Shown: positions 13,932 to 21,785 of the stretch, in pieces
Layout of the letters: each line of letters begins with the position of its first letter
Position numbering within the stretch: the stretch's first letter is position 1
Assembly: GCA_012511735.1 (NCBI GenBank)
Contig: JAAZFK010000285.1
Span: forward strand, 1-22,218
Reading direction: 5' to 3'
Length of the DNA: 22,218 nt
Source of the DNA: Clostridiaceae bacterium
GTDB taxonomy: Bacteria; Bacillota; Clostridia; Saccharofermentanales; DTU023
Position numbers and translations under genes: made by a program
The notes under the pieces: model-generated
The model's database searches: none
Told to the model about the DNA's origin: nothing
What the model saw: only the letters and a program-made list of their open reading frames with translations

Positions 13932-15196
13932 TGCGTGTTGAGTAACCTCCGAAGTAAATCCAGACCTGTATAGACCGCCCGGATCCGCACCCGTTCACGG
14001 TCTCCGGGGAAATGATATTTCCTGGCGGAGGTCGCGCCCCCCGCCCGGGCACAAGCGATCCAAACGGTGCCGACCGGCAGGTCGCCGGTTCCCCCGTCCG
14101 GTCCCGCCAGACCCGTGAAAGACAAGGCCAGATCAGCGCCGGTTCTCCGCCGGCATCCCTCCGCCATGGCGATGGCCACCGGGCAACTGACGGGGCCCGC
14201 TGTCGTCAGAAGCTTGCGTGAGAGACCCAGCAGTTTCATTTTCATCTCATTGCTATAAGTAATCAGGCCGCCAAGCAGCACCCTGGACGCACCTGGCAGA
14301 CTGGCCAGTGTCGAGGCCGCCAAACCGGCTGTGCAGGATTCAGCTGTGGCGAGTGTCAGTTGCTCTGCAATCAAGTGATCCAGAACCACTTGTTCCAGAG
14401 GCCGGGAACCCACTTCGAAAATATCCTGGCCAAAACGTTCCCGCAATTCATCCACTACCGCCTGGGTACGGTCAGATTCCCCCGGCTCCATCCGTTGCGA
14501 GACCCGTATGACGACCTCACTCATGGAGGCGTAGGGCGCGATGGTGACCTCTTTTTGGTGGTCGATCAGATCGCGGATCTTCTCTTCCGCCTTTGATTCG
14601 CCGATTCCAAACAATCTGACATAGCGGTGGACAAAGCGGTTTTGTGAGAAGCTGTCAAGAAAAGGTCTTACATGCCGGAGAAACATGGGCTCCATCTCAT
14701 CAGGGGGCCCGGGCAGCATCAGGATCGCCTTTTGTTGATCCTTTTGATTGAAGAATACCAAGGATCCGGGAGCGGTGCCCTGATCGTTCATGAAGACTTT
14801 CGCGCCCTGCGGAAGTCTGGGGTAGGAGGAGAAGTCGTACCTGGACTTGTCGGGATATCGTGCTTCGAGCGCCTGTCGAACCGCAGGATCTTCCACCAGG
14901 GGAAGGTCGGCGATGGTGGCGACCACTTCAGCGGTCAGGTCATCCGAGGTCGGGCCGAGACCGCCGGTCGTGACCACCAGATCGTTTTCCTGCAAGGCCC
15001 GGAGGATGGCGGCTTCCATCCTGCTGCCATTATCGCCTACAACCGTGTGGCGGAAAGTAGAGATGCCGAGTTCAGTCAACTGCCCCGATAGAAATCGGGC
15101 GTTGGTATCCGTGGTTTGTCCGACCAGTAACTCGGTGCCGACAGAAATGACCTCGGCTGATCTGATATGAAACGTGTGCTTACCCAAGACTGTCAT
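13928..15196 (-). CDS. cinA: CinA: competence/damage-inducible protein, nicotinamide-nucleotide amidohydrolase
   Basis: CinA combines an N-terminal molybdopterin-binding-like (COG1058) domain, linked to ADP-ribose pyrophosphatase activity, with a C-terminal PncC domain that deamidates nicotinamide mononucleotide in the NAD salvage cycle. Seen here are the N-terminal AEVISVGTELLVGQTTDTN and VVTTGGLGPTSDDLT, and in the C-terminal half AESCTAGLAASTLASLPGAS and LITYSNEMKMKLLGL. The two-domain length (about 422 residues) is full. Two in-frame ATGs are available; I chose 15196 because AAGG lies six bases upstream, whereas the one at 15202 abuts the same AAGG directly. It overlaps the end of ftsK. 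In many Gram-positives cinA is next to recA and co-induced; here murJ and a separate promoter intervene. Confidence 0.95.
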   Translation of the reverse strand: MTVLGKHTFHIRSAEVISVGTELLVGQTTDTNARFLSGQLTELGISTFRHTVVGDNGSRMEAAILRALQENDLVVTTGGLGPTSDDLTAEVVATIADLPLVEDPAVRQALEARYPDKSRYDFSSYPRLPQGAKVFMNDQGTAPGSLVFFNQKDQQKAILMLPGPPDEMEPMFLRHVRPFLDSFSQNRFVHRYVRLFGIGESKAEEKIRDLIDHQKEVTIAPYASMSEVVIRVSQRMEPGESDRTQAVVDELRERFGQDIFEVGSRPLEQVVLDHLIAEQLTLATAESCTAGLAASTLASLPGASRVLLGGLITYSNEMKMKLLGLSRKLLTTAGPVSCPVAIAMAEGCRRRTGADLALSFTGLAGPDGGTGDLPVGTVWIACARAGGATSARKYHFPGDRERVRIRAVYTGLDLLRRLLNTQ

Positions 15197-17783
15197 CGCC
15201 ATCCTTGCTCAGGGTTTCCGGTGACAGGCGGTCGTATTGATCCCGGGTAATCAGAAGCTTGCGGGGCTTGCTGCCCTCAAAGGGGCCGACATAACCCAGC
15301 TCACTCAAGCGGTCGACCAGTCTGGCCGCGCGCGGGTAGCCGACCTGAAGCTTACGTTGCAAGAGCGACACAGCGGCGTAGTCGGCCTCCACCACGACGC
15401 GCAGGGCTTCCATCAGCAATTCGTCCTCCCCGTTCTCATCCATGGACGCCTGCTCTTCACCTGCCGGGTTCTCAATGGCATCGGCCACCTTGTCATCATA
15501 ATTCTCAGGATAGTAGCTCTTGATGAAGCCCAAGACCCTTTCAACTTCCTGGTTGCTGACAAAGGAACCCTGGCCGCGGATAGCCTTGATGGAGCCGATC
15601 GGGAAGTAGAGCATGTCTCCCCTGCCCAGCAGTTTTTCCGCTCCACCTGAATCAATGATGGTGCGGGAATCAACCTGCGAGGCGACGGCAAAGGCGACGC
15701 GCGAAGGGATGTTGGCCTTGATCACGCCGGTGATGACGTCAACGGACGGCCGCTGTGTGGCAATGATCACATGGATACCCACCGCTCTGGCCTTGGCCAT
15801 CAACCTTGAAATAGCGCTTTCCACTTGATGCTGGGTCAGCGCCATCAGATCCGCCAGCTCATCAATCACAATCAGGATGTGGGGAAGACTTTCGTCTTCG
15901 TCATCTTTTTTGCGGCCACGCCTGATGGCCTGATTGTAGGAATCAATATCCCTTACCTTGACCTCGGCGAAAAGCCGGTAACGCCTCTCCATTTCCGTGC
16001 AGGCATAGTTCAGGACGCCGTAGGCCTTTTCCGCGTTGGTGACGACCGGCTGCAATAAATGGGGAATCCCGTTGTAAACATTGAGTTCGACAATCTTGGG
16101 GTCAATCATCAGCATGCGGACCTGGGCCGGCGAGGAACGGTAGAGAATGCTGACCAGGATGGAGTTGATGCAGACTGATTTACCTGAACCTGTGGCGCCC
16201 GCGATCAGGAGATGGGGCATCTTGCTGATGTCACACAATATGGCGTCGCCGGCCACATCACGGCCGAGCGCCGCGACCAGCGGACCTCGTGCCTTCTGAT
16301 AATCTCGGGACTCCAGCAGGCTCCTGAGCAGGACAGGGCTCATCTTTTTGTTGGGGATTTCGATCCCGATCGCCGCCTTGCCCGGGATGGGCGCCTCAAT
16401 CCGGACACCCATGGCCGCCAGGCTCAAGGCAATGTCATCAGACAGATTGACGATCCTGCTGACCTTGATCCCCGGACCGGGGGCCAACTCAAAGCGCGTG
16501 ATGGTCGGCCCGGTCGTGTAATTGACGATACGGGCGTCCACCCCGAAACTGTCCAGGGTCTCTTCCAGCTTGCGGCCCAGCTCCTGTATCTCCTTGATTT
16601 CCTGGGCTGTCTTTTTCATCCCGCTGTCTTCTTTCAGCAGCGACAGGGGCGGTGGCCGGTAATCAGTCAAGAGACTCAATTGTTCGGATCGGCCGGGCCT
16701 GACCGGCTTTCTCTGTGCCTGGACGGGTCGGTCCTGCTTTCGCAAAAATTCAGGCGCTCTGATGCCGGATCCGGAAAGCTCTTCGCGCACGCCTGATTCT
16801 TCAAAGGGAGGATCCATTGGCGGAACGGCGGCAGGAGGCTTGAAAAGATAAGGAACGCCCTGAAGCGATCTGTCCCGTCCCGGCTCGCCTACGGCCGATT
16901 GGTAACCCGGCGGGGGCTTGTGAAATTCGATCCGGTCAGCAGCGGCAGAGCCGTTCATCCCGTCCGCGTCGCTGTAGAGGGTCTCCCAGCCCCTGGGACC
17001 CACCGTCGTGCTTGCGAGGTGCTCTTCGCCGGCAGCTGTCACCGGTTCTTCCCCGGAATCCGCGGCCTTGGCGCCACCCTTGAACAGTCTTGCCAGGAAT
17101 CCGGGAGAGGTGCTTCCCGGTACGGCAGCCCCTTCTTCAATCGGGTCCTCCAAGGGATCAGGAAGCAGCGTTTCCTCCCGCCGGGAGAACCAGCCGGCCA
17201 TTCTTGATGGTGATAAACCAAAAGCTGATACCAGCAAGGTAACCAGGAGGGCGAACAAAATGATCAGGGTGCCAGTCAGACCCGCCACACGTTCCAGGGA
17301 ATGCGCGATCAGACCACCGGCAAGCCCTCCGCTCAGGCGATTTCCCGCCTGGATGGCATCGGGGAACCTGCCAAAACGCCACAGTTCCCGGATCAGATGA
17401 AGCCCGGCAAGCTCACCCTGAGCAGCAGGACGGATGGCTGAAGCAAGTTGACGGTAAGGCAAAACAAAAAGAGAGACCAGTGAGGTGGCGATCAGGAAGA
17501 TCAGGAAGAGAGCGCCGGCCTGTTTAGCAGTCACCGCCACCATGCGTTGCAAAAAAAACATGAGCGCGAAAACGAGCAGGATCAGAGGAAGGATCAGTGC
17601 CGTGCTTCCAAAGAGGCCTGAATTGACAGTTGAAAGCGCCCGGCCCAGCCAACCTGTCCAGTGAGGCGGCGCGTAAAGCGCGAAAGCCATCAAGAGTGAC
17701 AGGGCCAGGAAGAGCGTGCCCAATATATCGCGCTGTTGGCGCTTGGTCAGCTTCTGGTGGGCTCTGCCTTCAAACTCTGTCAT
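15180..17783 (-). CDS. ftsK: DNA translocase FtsK/SpoIIIE
   Basis: This hexameric ATPase pumps DNA through the closing septum. The 867-residue protein has an N-terminal membrane part with hydrophobic segments near residues 20-38, 58-80, 89-110 and 170-190. A proline-, glycine- and charge-rich linker covers about 195-390. The motor follows, with Walker A GATGSGKS (529-536), Walker B LIVIDELADL (D641, E642), and IIATQRPSVDVITG. A winged-helix gamma domain (about 800-867; VSLLQRKLQVGYPRAARLVD) reads polar DNA motifs. Whether it serves vegetative division, sporulation or both cannot be told from the sequence. An AAGGA site precedes the ATG, 10 bases after nudF; it overlaps cinA downstream. Confidence 0.97.
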   Translation of the reverse strand: MTEFEGRAHQKLTKRQQRDILGTLFLALSLLMAFALYAPPHWTGWLGRALSTVNSGLFGSTALILPLILLVFALMFFLQRMVAVTAKQAGALFLIFLIATSLVSLFVLPYRQLASAIRPAAQGELAGLHLIRELWRFGRFPDAIQAGNRLSGGLAGGLIAHSLERVAGLTGTLIILFALLVTLLVSAFGLSPSRMAGWFSRREETLLPDPLEDPIEEGAAVPGSTSPGFLARLFKGGAKAADSGEEPVTAAGEEHLASTTVGPRGWETLYSDADGMNGSAAADRIEFHKPPPGYQSAVGEPGRDRSLQGVPYLFKPPAAVPPMDPPFEESGVREELSGSGIRAPEFLRKQDRPVQAQRKPVRPGRSEQLSLLTDYRPPPLSLLKEDSGMKKTAQEIKEIQELGRKLEETLDSFGVDARIVNYTTGPTITRFELAPGPGIKVSRIVNLSDDIALSLAAMGVRIEAPIPGKAAIGIEIPNKKMSPVLLRSLLESRDYQKARGPLVAALGRDVAGDAILCDISKMPHLLIAGATGSGKSVCINSILVSILYRSSPAQVRMLMIDPKIVELNVYNGIPHLLQPVVTNAEKAYGVLNYACTEMERRYRLFAEVKVRDIDSYNQAIRRGRKKDDEDESLPHILIVIDELADLMALTQHQVESAISRLMAKARAVGIHVIIATQRPSVDVITGVIKANIPSRVAFAVASQVDSRTIIDSGGAEKLLGRGDMLYFPIGSIKAIRGQGSFVSNQEVERVLGFIKSYYPENYDDKVADAIENPAGEEQASMDENGEDELLMEALRVVVEADYAAVSLLQRKLQVGYPRAARLVDRLSELGYVGPFEGSKPRKLLITRDQYDRLSPETLSKDGDDSLG

Positions 17784-17793
17784 GGGGTCCTTC

Positions 17794-18414
17794 TTACCTC
17801 AGCAAGCCTGTTCTGACGGCGGTCAGGAGCACACCAAGACATGTCTTGCCGTCGGTCAGGCTTCCATCCATAATTTCCGTCAGTGCCTGTTCCAGGGGGA
17901 GGCGCTCACAGGAAATAAATTCACCCTCATCGGGTCTGGCCGTACCCCGGGTCAGTTCCCGGGCCAGGTAGATATGGATCACCTCATCGGTATAACCCGG
18001 TGAAGGATAAAACCTTGTAAGCAGATCCCAGCGGTCTGCAGTCAAACCCGTTTCTTCAGCCAGTTCCCTGCGGGCACATGTCAGTGCGCTCTCGGGAGGG
18101 TCCAGCTTGCCTGCGGGGATCTCACGTGAGGGACTGCCCGTGCCGACCCGGTACTGCCGGACCAGATAGAGGAAGCCTTCCCTGTCAAGCGCGACAACAC
18201 AGGAACCTCCCGGGTGTCGAACCAATTCTCTGGTGGTGCGGCGGCCATCAGGCAGGGCAACCTCTTGCACTTCAACCGAGAAGATCCGGCCGATAAACCT
18301 GGGGTCTGTGGAGAGCACTTCTTCAGAAAGCAAGGGTTCGACCTCGCAGGGAGGCCGGCGTCCGGGAGCCGTGATCCCGTGTCGGTGACGCCTGTCATCT
18401 GTCTCCTGACTCAT
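17794..18414 (-). CDS. nudF: NUDIX hydrolase, probable ADP-ribose pyrophosphatase
   Basis: NudF-type enzymes hydrolyse ADP-ribose to AMP and ribose 5-phosphate. The 206-residue protein contains a complete NUDIX box (G102-x5-E-x7-REL-x-EE-x-GL, ending at L124) with metal-binding E117, E120 and E121, preceded by VVALDREGFLYLVRQYR and IPAGKLD, and followed by FYPSPGYTDEVIHIYLA, which is typical of ADP-ribose pyrophosphatases. A GTG at 18435 would overlap the rnhA stop, but the ATG at 18414 has a GGAGG nine bases upstream and is preferred. It sits between rnhA and ftsK. With cinA two genes away it may form part of NAD and ADP-ribose turnover, but that is inference. Confidence 0.92.
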   Translation of the reverse strand: MSQETDDRRHRHGITAPGRRPPCEVEPLLSEEVLSTDPRFIGRIFSVEVQEVALPDGRRTTRELVRHPGGSCVVALDREGFLYLVRQYRVGTGSPSREIPAGKLDPPESALTCARRELAEETGLTADRWDLLTRFYPSPGYTDEVIHIYLARELTRGTARPDEGEFISCERLPLEQALTEIMDGSLTDGKTCLGVLLTAVRTGLLR

Positions 18415-18431
18415 GCTCTTCTCCCTCCGGC

Positions 18432-18908
18432 TCACGACTTGGCAGCGTGTTTCAGTATTTCATTGACCGCCATTTTATCACAGCGGTTGTTGTATTCATT
18501 GTCTGAATGGCCTTTGACCTTATGCCAGGTGATCTTGTGACGCAGATGCTCCTGCCAGAGCGCTTCCCACAAATCACGATTGGCGACCGGCATCCTGGCT
18601 GCGTTTTTCCAGCCTCGTTTTTGCCAGTTTTCAATCCAGTGCTCGTTAAAGGCGGAGACAAGATAAGCGCTGTCACTGTATAGATCGACCTGACAGGGCC
18701 GGTTAAGTGATTGAAGCGCCTTGAGCGCGGCCGTCAACTCCATCCGGTTATTGGTTGTGTCAGCTTCAAAACCCGAGATTTCTTTTTCCACATCCATGGC
18801 ACGTATGATGGCGGCCCAGCCACCAGGCCCCGGATTGCCCGAACAGGCGCCGTCTGTATAGATTGTGACCCGGGTGAGCGGCTTATTGGCGCTAGCTTGA
18901 TCATTCAT
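18432..18908 (-). CDS. rnhA: Ribonuclease HI
   Basis: RNase HI degrades the RNA strand of RNA-DNA hybrids such as R-loops and primers. The 158-residue protein has the full catalytic set: D19 in YTDGACSGNPGPGGW, E57 in NNRMELTA, D79 in LYSDSAYL, H134 in KVKGHSDNEYNNRCDKMA, and D144. Length is normal, with no hybrid-binding domain. The frame stays open upstream through tRNA-Pro, but that part is not coding. I place the start at the ATG at 18908; an ATG five codons earlier (18923) is the alternative. A perfect TATAAT ends six bases before 18908, so the transcript probably starts at or beside this ATG. nudF follows after 17 bases. Confidence 0.95.
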   Translation of the reverse strand: MNDQASANKPLTRVTIYTDGACSGNPGPGGWAAIIRAMDVEKEISGFEADTTNNRMELTAALKALQSLNRPCQVDLYSDSAYLVSAFNEHWIENWQKRGWKNAARMPVANRDLWEALWQEHLRHKITWHKVKGHSDNEYNNRCDKMAVNEILKHAAKS

Positions 18909-18914
18909 GCCTTG

Positions 18915-18941
18915 ATTATACATGAGCACTCTCAGGTTCAA
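18915..18941 (-). promoter_or_regulatory. Probable rnhA promoter
   Basis: A perfect -10 TATAAT (18920-18915) lies just below the tRNA terminator. The best -35 candidate is TTGAAC (18941-18936) at a short 15-base spacing, or CTTGAA at 16, so the -35 is weak. The predicted start falls at the rnhA ATG. Because the preceding tRNA unit is terminated, a promoter is needed here for rnhA-nudF-ftsK-cinA-murJ. Confidence 0.55.
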
Positions 18942-18950
18942 GGCAAGCAA

Positions 18951-18980
18951 AAGGGGCTGTTTCTGACAAAACAGCCCCTT
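18951..18980 (-). terminator. Intrinsic terminator of the tRNA operon
   Basis: A perfect 12-bp stem (AAGGGGCTGTTT with AAACAGCCCCTT) with a 6-base loop lies six bases after the CCA end of tRNA-Pro. In the transcribed direction the stem is followed by TTGCTTG, so with the closing pairs the U-rich stretch is UUUUGCUU. It is the clearest Rho-independent terminator in the window and closes the tRNA-Trp/tRNA-Pro unit. Confidence 0.88.
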
Positions 18981-18986
18981 GCTTTC

Positions 18987-19063
18987 TGGTCGGAGTGACA
19001 AGACTTGAACTTGCGACCTCTTGCACCCCAAGCAAGCACTCTAGCCACCTGAGCTACACCCCG
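18987..19063 (-). tRNA. tRNA-Pro (anticodon GGG)
   Basis: The 77-base minus-strand sequence folds as a tRNA. The acceptor stem CGGGGTG/CACTCCG has one G-U pair and the C1-G72 pair typical of bacterial tRNA-Pro. The anticodon stem CTTGC/GCAAG encloses loop TTGGGGT, giving anticodon GGG. The T loop is TTCAAGT. The discriminator is A and the CCA end is encoded. It decodes CCC and CCU. It is the second gene of a two-tRNA unit. Confidence 0.95.
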
Positions 19064-19074
19064 ATCTGTTTTTC

Positions 19075-19104
19075 GAGAACCCCGGTTGTTGTGCCGGGGC
19101 TCTC
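19075..19104 (-). other. Hairpin between the two tRNAs
   Basis: The spacer RNA can form an 11-bp stem (GAGAGCCCCGG with CCGGGGTTCTC, one G-U pair) around an 8-base loop. The G-U pair would be an A-C mismatch on the other strand, so the fold is that of the tRNA transcript. No U-tract follows. It fills nearly the whole spacer and probably directs cleavage between the two tRNAs or prevents misfolding; the role is inferred. Confidence 0.55.
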
Positions 19105-19107
19105 TAT

Positions 19108-19182
19108 TGGCAGGGGAGACAGGATTCGAACCCGCAACCCACGGTTTTGGAGACCGTTGCTCTACCGTTGAGCCACTCCCCT
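19108..19182 (-). tRNA. tRNA-Trp (anticodon CCA)
   Basis: The 75-base minus-strand sequence folds as a tRNA with a perfect acceptor stem AGGGGAG/CTCCCCT. The anticodon stem ACGGT/ACCGT encloses loop CTCCAAA, giving anticodon CCA. The T loop is TTCGAAT, the discriminator is G as required for tryptophanyl-tRNA synthetase in bacteria, and the CCA end is encoded. It is the first gene of the two-tRNA unit and has a strong promoter directly upstream. Confidence 0.96.
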
Positions 19183-19189
19183 ATCTGGT

Positions 19190-19216
19190 GACGCCGAGGC
19201 GCCACCGGACGGCGTC
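19190..19216 (-). other. Inverted repeat between pnp and tRNA-Trp
   Basis: GACGCCG and CGGCGTC form a 7-bp stem with a 13-base loop that itself contains the palindrome GGCGCC. One arm begins at about the predicted tRNA transcription start, so the hairpin would form fully only in RNA reading through from pnp. It may be the 3' end structure of pnp mRNA. No U-tract follows, so termination is uncertain. Confidence 0.4.
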
Positions 19217-19217
19217 C

Positions 19218-19247
19218 ATCATAGCAAACGGATGAAAGCCGTGTCAA
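19218..19247 (-). promoter_or_regulatory. Promoter of the tRNA-Trp/tRNA-Pro unit
   Basis: A perfect -35 TTGACA (19247-19242) and a -10 TATGAT (19223-19218) are 18 bases apart, and TG one base before the -10 box makes it an extended -10 promoter. The -35 box begins seven bases after the pnp stop codon. The predicted start is near 19211, about 29 bases before the mature tRNA-Trp 5' end. Confidence 0.82.
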
Positions 19248-19253
19248 TCAGAT

Positions 19254-21596
19254 TTAGAATTGGCGTCCCTTCCTGGGTTCACCCCTGCGGCCGCCGCCTC
19301 CTTCACCATCCTGCCGCTCGCGGCGCTCGTAGCCTCCCCTGGAAGACGAGCCGCGATAACCGTCCCGGCCACCCCGATCTCCTCCCCGGTCGCCACGGTC
19401 ACCACCGCGGTAATTTCTGCTGCCGCCCCGTCCATCGGATCGACGGTCGCCGCGGCCTCCGGACCGCTCTTCATTTCTTTCCACGTAGCCTTCCGGTTTT
19501 TCGGTCAGATCTCTCATGGACAGATTCAGGCGTCCCTGGTCATCAATCTCAGATACAACGACCTTGACCTGATCACCGACCGCGAGTATATCTTCAACCT
19601 TGTCGACCCTGTCCCAGGCCATCTTGGAGATGTGGACCAGGCCTTCCTTACCAGGAGCGATTTCTACGAAAGCGCCAAAGGTCATCAGGCGGGTCACCAC
19701 ACCGTCAAAAACGGTTCCCGGCTCGGGGTCAAAGACGATGGCACGGATAAGATCCATGGCCTTGCTTCTTGCTTCAGCGTCGGTCGAGGCGATGTACACA
19801 TGGCCGACCGAACCTTCTTCTTCAACGTCAATCTGGGCTTCGGTCAATTCAACGATCTTGCGAATCACCTTGCCGCCGGTGCCGATGACATCACGGATCT
19901 TATCGGACGGGATATCGATCTGATCGATCTTGGGGGCGAAGGGCGAAAGTTCTTCCCTGGCCTCCGCAAGAACCGGATCCATGGCCTGCTCGAGAATCTC
20001 CAGCCTGCCCTTTTTGGTCAGGGCGAAGGCATCACGGACGATGTCGAAGCTCAGCCCGTCGACCTTGATATCAACCTGGACGGCTGTAATCCCGTCACGG
20101 GTTCCGGCAACCTTGAAGTCCATGTCACCGAAGAAGTCTTCAATCCCCTGGATATCCATGAAAACCAGGTAGCGGTCGGTATCTTCCGGATCAATGATCA
20201 AGCCGGATGAGATGCCCGCGACCGGCTTTTTCACGGGAACGCCAGCAGCCATCAGGGCCAGTGAGCTTGAACAAACGGAGGCCTGTGAGGTCGATCCGTT
20301 CGACATGGTCACTTCCGACACGCAACGGATGGTATAGGGAAATTCATCCAGACTGGGAAGTACCGGAATCAGGGCACGCTCAGCCAGCGCGCCGTGACCG
20401 ATCTCCCGTCGTCCCGGTGACCGGTTGGGACGGGCTTCCCCGACACTGTAAGCAGGGAAGTTATATTGGTGCATGTAGCGCTTGGAATCCTGAGTATCCA
20501 CCCCATCGAGACGCTGGGCGTCGTCAACGGTTCCCAGGGTGCAGATGGTCATGACCTGGGTCTGACCGCGTGAAAAGAGCGCCGAACCGTGAACCCGGGG
20601 GAACAAGTCGATTTCAGCCTTAAGCTCCCTGATCTCTTCCAGCTGACGGCCGTCTACCCGGCGCTGCTCGTTGAGCAGGTAATGGCGGACAACCTGTTTT
20701 TCCAGCTCATCAATGACGCCGGCGGTCATGCCTGTCAAAGCTTCATCTTCATTTTCGATAAAGACGCGGACTTCTTTGCCCAGTTCAGATACAGCCAGAT
20801 CACGCACGGACTTATCCGCGGAAAGGACGGCTTCCTTCATGCGGTCAAAGAAACGATCTTTTACCTTGGCCAGGAGATCTTCAGGAACACGCTTGGACTC
20901 GTAAGTAAATTTTTCCTTGCCGATCTCATCGCGCATGCGGTTAATCAGCTGGCAAAGCTCACGGACGACCTGATGTCCCTGCTCGATGGCTTCCAGGATT
21001 TTCTCGTCGGTCACCTCATTGGCTCCCGCTTCGATCATGCAGATCTTATCTTCCGTTCCGGCCAGGAAGAGATCCAGATCGGATTTTTTCGCGTTTTCCT
21101 GGTCCGGATTAACGATGACCTGTCCGTCAACAATGGCGATCTGAACACCCGCAACGGGGCCACGCCAGGGAATATCGGAAATGGCGATGGCGGCGGAGGT
21201 ACCGATCAGGGCCGCTACCTGCGGTGAATGGTCGTGGTCAACTGAAAGGATCAGGTTATTGACGACCACATCATTGCGCAGATCGTCAGGAAACAAAGGC
21301 CGGATCGGCCGGTCGATGGACCGGGCGGTCAGGACGGCATTCTCTGTCGGACGGCCTTCACGCTTCAGGAATCCACCGGGGATCCTGCCAACGCTGTACA
21401 TCTTCTCTTCATAGTCAACGGAGAGAGGGAAGAAATCGATTCCTTCGCGCGGCTCTTTCGAAGCGGTGACGGTCGTCAGGACCGCTGTATCCCCGTAGCG
21501 GACAAGCACCGCGCCATTGGCAAACTGAGCCAGTTCGCCTGTCTCCAGCAGCAGGGGTGATCCTGTCAGCTGCATTTCATAATTTCGTTTTTGCAT
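19254..21596 (-). CDS. pnp: Polyribonucleotide nucleotidyltransferase (PNPase) with RGG-rich tail
   Basis: PNPase degrades RNA 3' to 5' by phosphorolysis as a ring-shaped trimer. The 780-residue protein has two RNase PH domains; the first holds RIPGGFLKREGRPTE, and the second holds the active-site region around ASVCSSSLALMAAGVPVKKP and the catalytic-site DMDFKVAGT. A KH domain (IPSDKIRDVIGTGGKVI) and an S1 domain (VFDGVVTRLMTFGAFVEI to LNLSMRDL) follow. After S1 comes a low-complexity tail of about 72 residues, mostly Gly and Arg, with five RGG triplets. Usual length is about 700, so the excess is this tail. The start is the ATG at 21596 with a GGAGG 10 bases upstream; a longer frame runs into the leader without support. 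It lies downstream of rpsO, as in most bacteria. Confidence 0.97.
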   Translation of the reverse strand: MQKRNYEMQLTGSPLLLETGELAQFANGAVLVRYGDTAVLTTVTASKEPREGIDFFPLSVDYEEKMYSVGRIPGGFLKREGRPTENAVLTARSIDRPIRPLFPDDLRNDVVVNNLILSVDHDHSPQVAALIGTSAAIAISDIPWRGPVAGVQIAIVDGQVIVNPDQENAKKSDLDLFLAGTEDKICMIEAGANEVTDEKILEAIEQGHQVVRELCQLINRMRDEIGKEKFTYESKRVPEDLLAKVKDRFFDRMKEAVLSADKSVRDLAVSELGKEVRVFIENEDEALTGMTAGVIDELEKQVVRHYLLNEQRRVDGRQLEEIRELKAEIDLFPRVHGSALFSRGQTQVMTICTLGTVDDAQRLDGVDTQDSKRYMHQYNFPAYSVGEARPNRSPGRREIGHGALAERALIPVLPSLDEFPYTIRCVSEVTMSNGSTSQASVCSSSLALMAAGVPVKKPVAGISSGLIIDPEDTDRYLVFMDIQGIEDFFGDMDFKVAGTRDGITAVQVDIKVDGLSFDIVRDAFALTKKGRLEILEQAMDPVLAEAREELSPFAPKIDQIDIPSDKIRDVIGTGGKVIRKIVELTEAQIDVEEEGSVGHVYIASTDAEARSKAMDLIRAIVFDPEPGTVFDGVVTRLMTFGAFVEIAPGKEGLVHISKMAWDRVDKVEDILAVGDQVKVVVSEIDDQGRLNLSMRDLTEKPEGYVERNEERSGGRGDRRSDGRGGSRNYRGGDRGDRGGDRGGRDGYRGSSSRGGYERRERQDGEGGGGRRGEPRKGRQF

Positions 21597-21679
21597 GGTT
21601 GTTATTCCTCCATAACACCTGATGCGCCCGTGTCGGTTTACTCGTTCCGGACAGGACGGCTTTATTTGAATATTCCAAA

Positions 21680-21772
21680 GGAGACGGGTTTCAGGCAATA
21701 GAGTGTAGAGTCCGCGTCCCTTCTTCCAGAAGAGCTGCGCAATCTACGTCCCACTGCCTGCCTCCGGTCTCC
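21680..21772 (-). promoter_or_regulatory. Long structured hairpin in the pnp leader
   Basis: The minus-strand leader can fold into one extended, imperfect hairpin of about 93 bases. The outer stem is GGAGAC/GTCTCC plus GG/CC around a bulged C. The middle stem runs from CAGGCA/TGCCTG through GTAGA/TCTAC with several G-U pairs and two mismatches. TTGCG/CGCGG then leads to an apical stem CTCTTC/GAAGGG with loop TGGAA. In Escherichia coli a comparable long pnp leader stem is cut by RNase III and underlies PNPase autoregulation. A similar role here is inferred from position and shape; pairing was done by eye. Confidence 0.6.
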
Positions 21773-21785
21773 CAACCTACAAGGA

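Noticed and set aside
18909..19031. N-terminal extension of the rnhA frame upstream of 18908
   Set aside because: It runs through the terminator stem and into tRNA-Pro and does not resemble RNase HI; homology begins after the ATG at 18908.
19260..20210. Plus-strand open frame opposite pnp (316 codons)
   Set aside because: Antisense to conserved PNPase domains and the RGG tail; no supporting signal.
21597..21698. N-terminal extension of the pnp frame by 34 codons
   Set aside because: It overlaps the structured leader, has no ribosome binding site, and PNPase similarity begins at the ATG at 21596.
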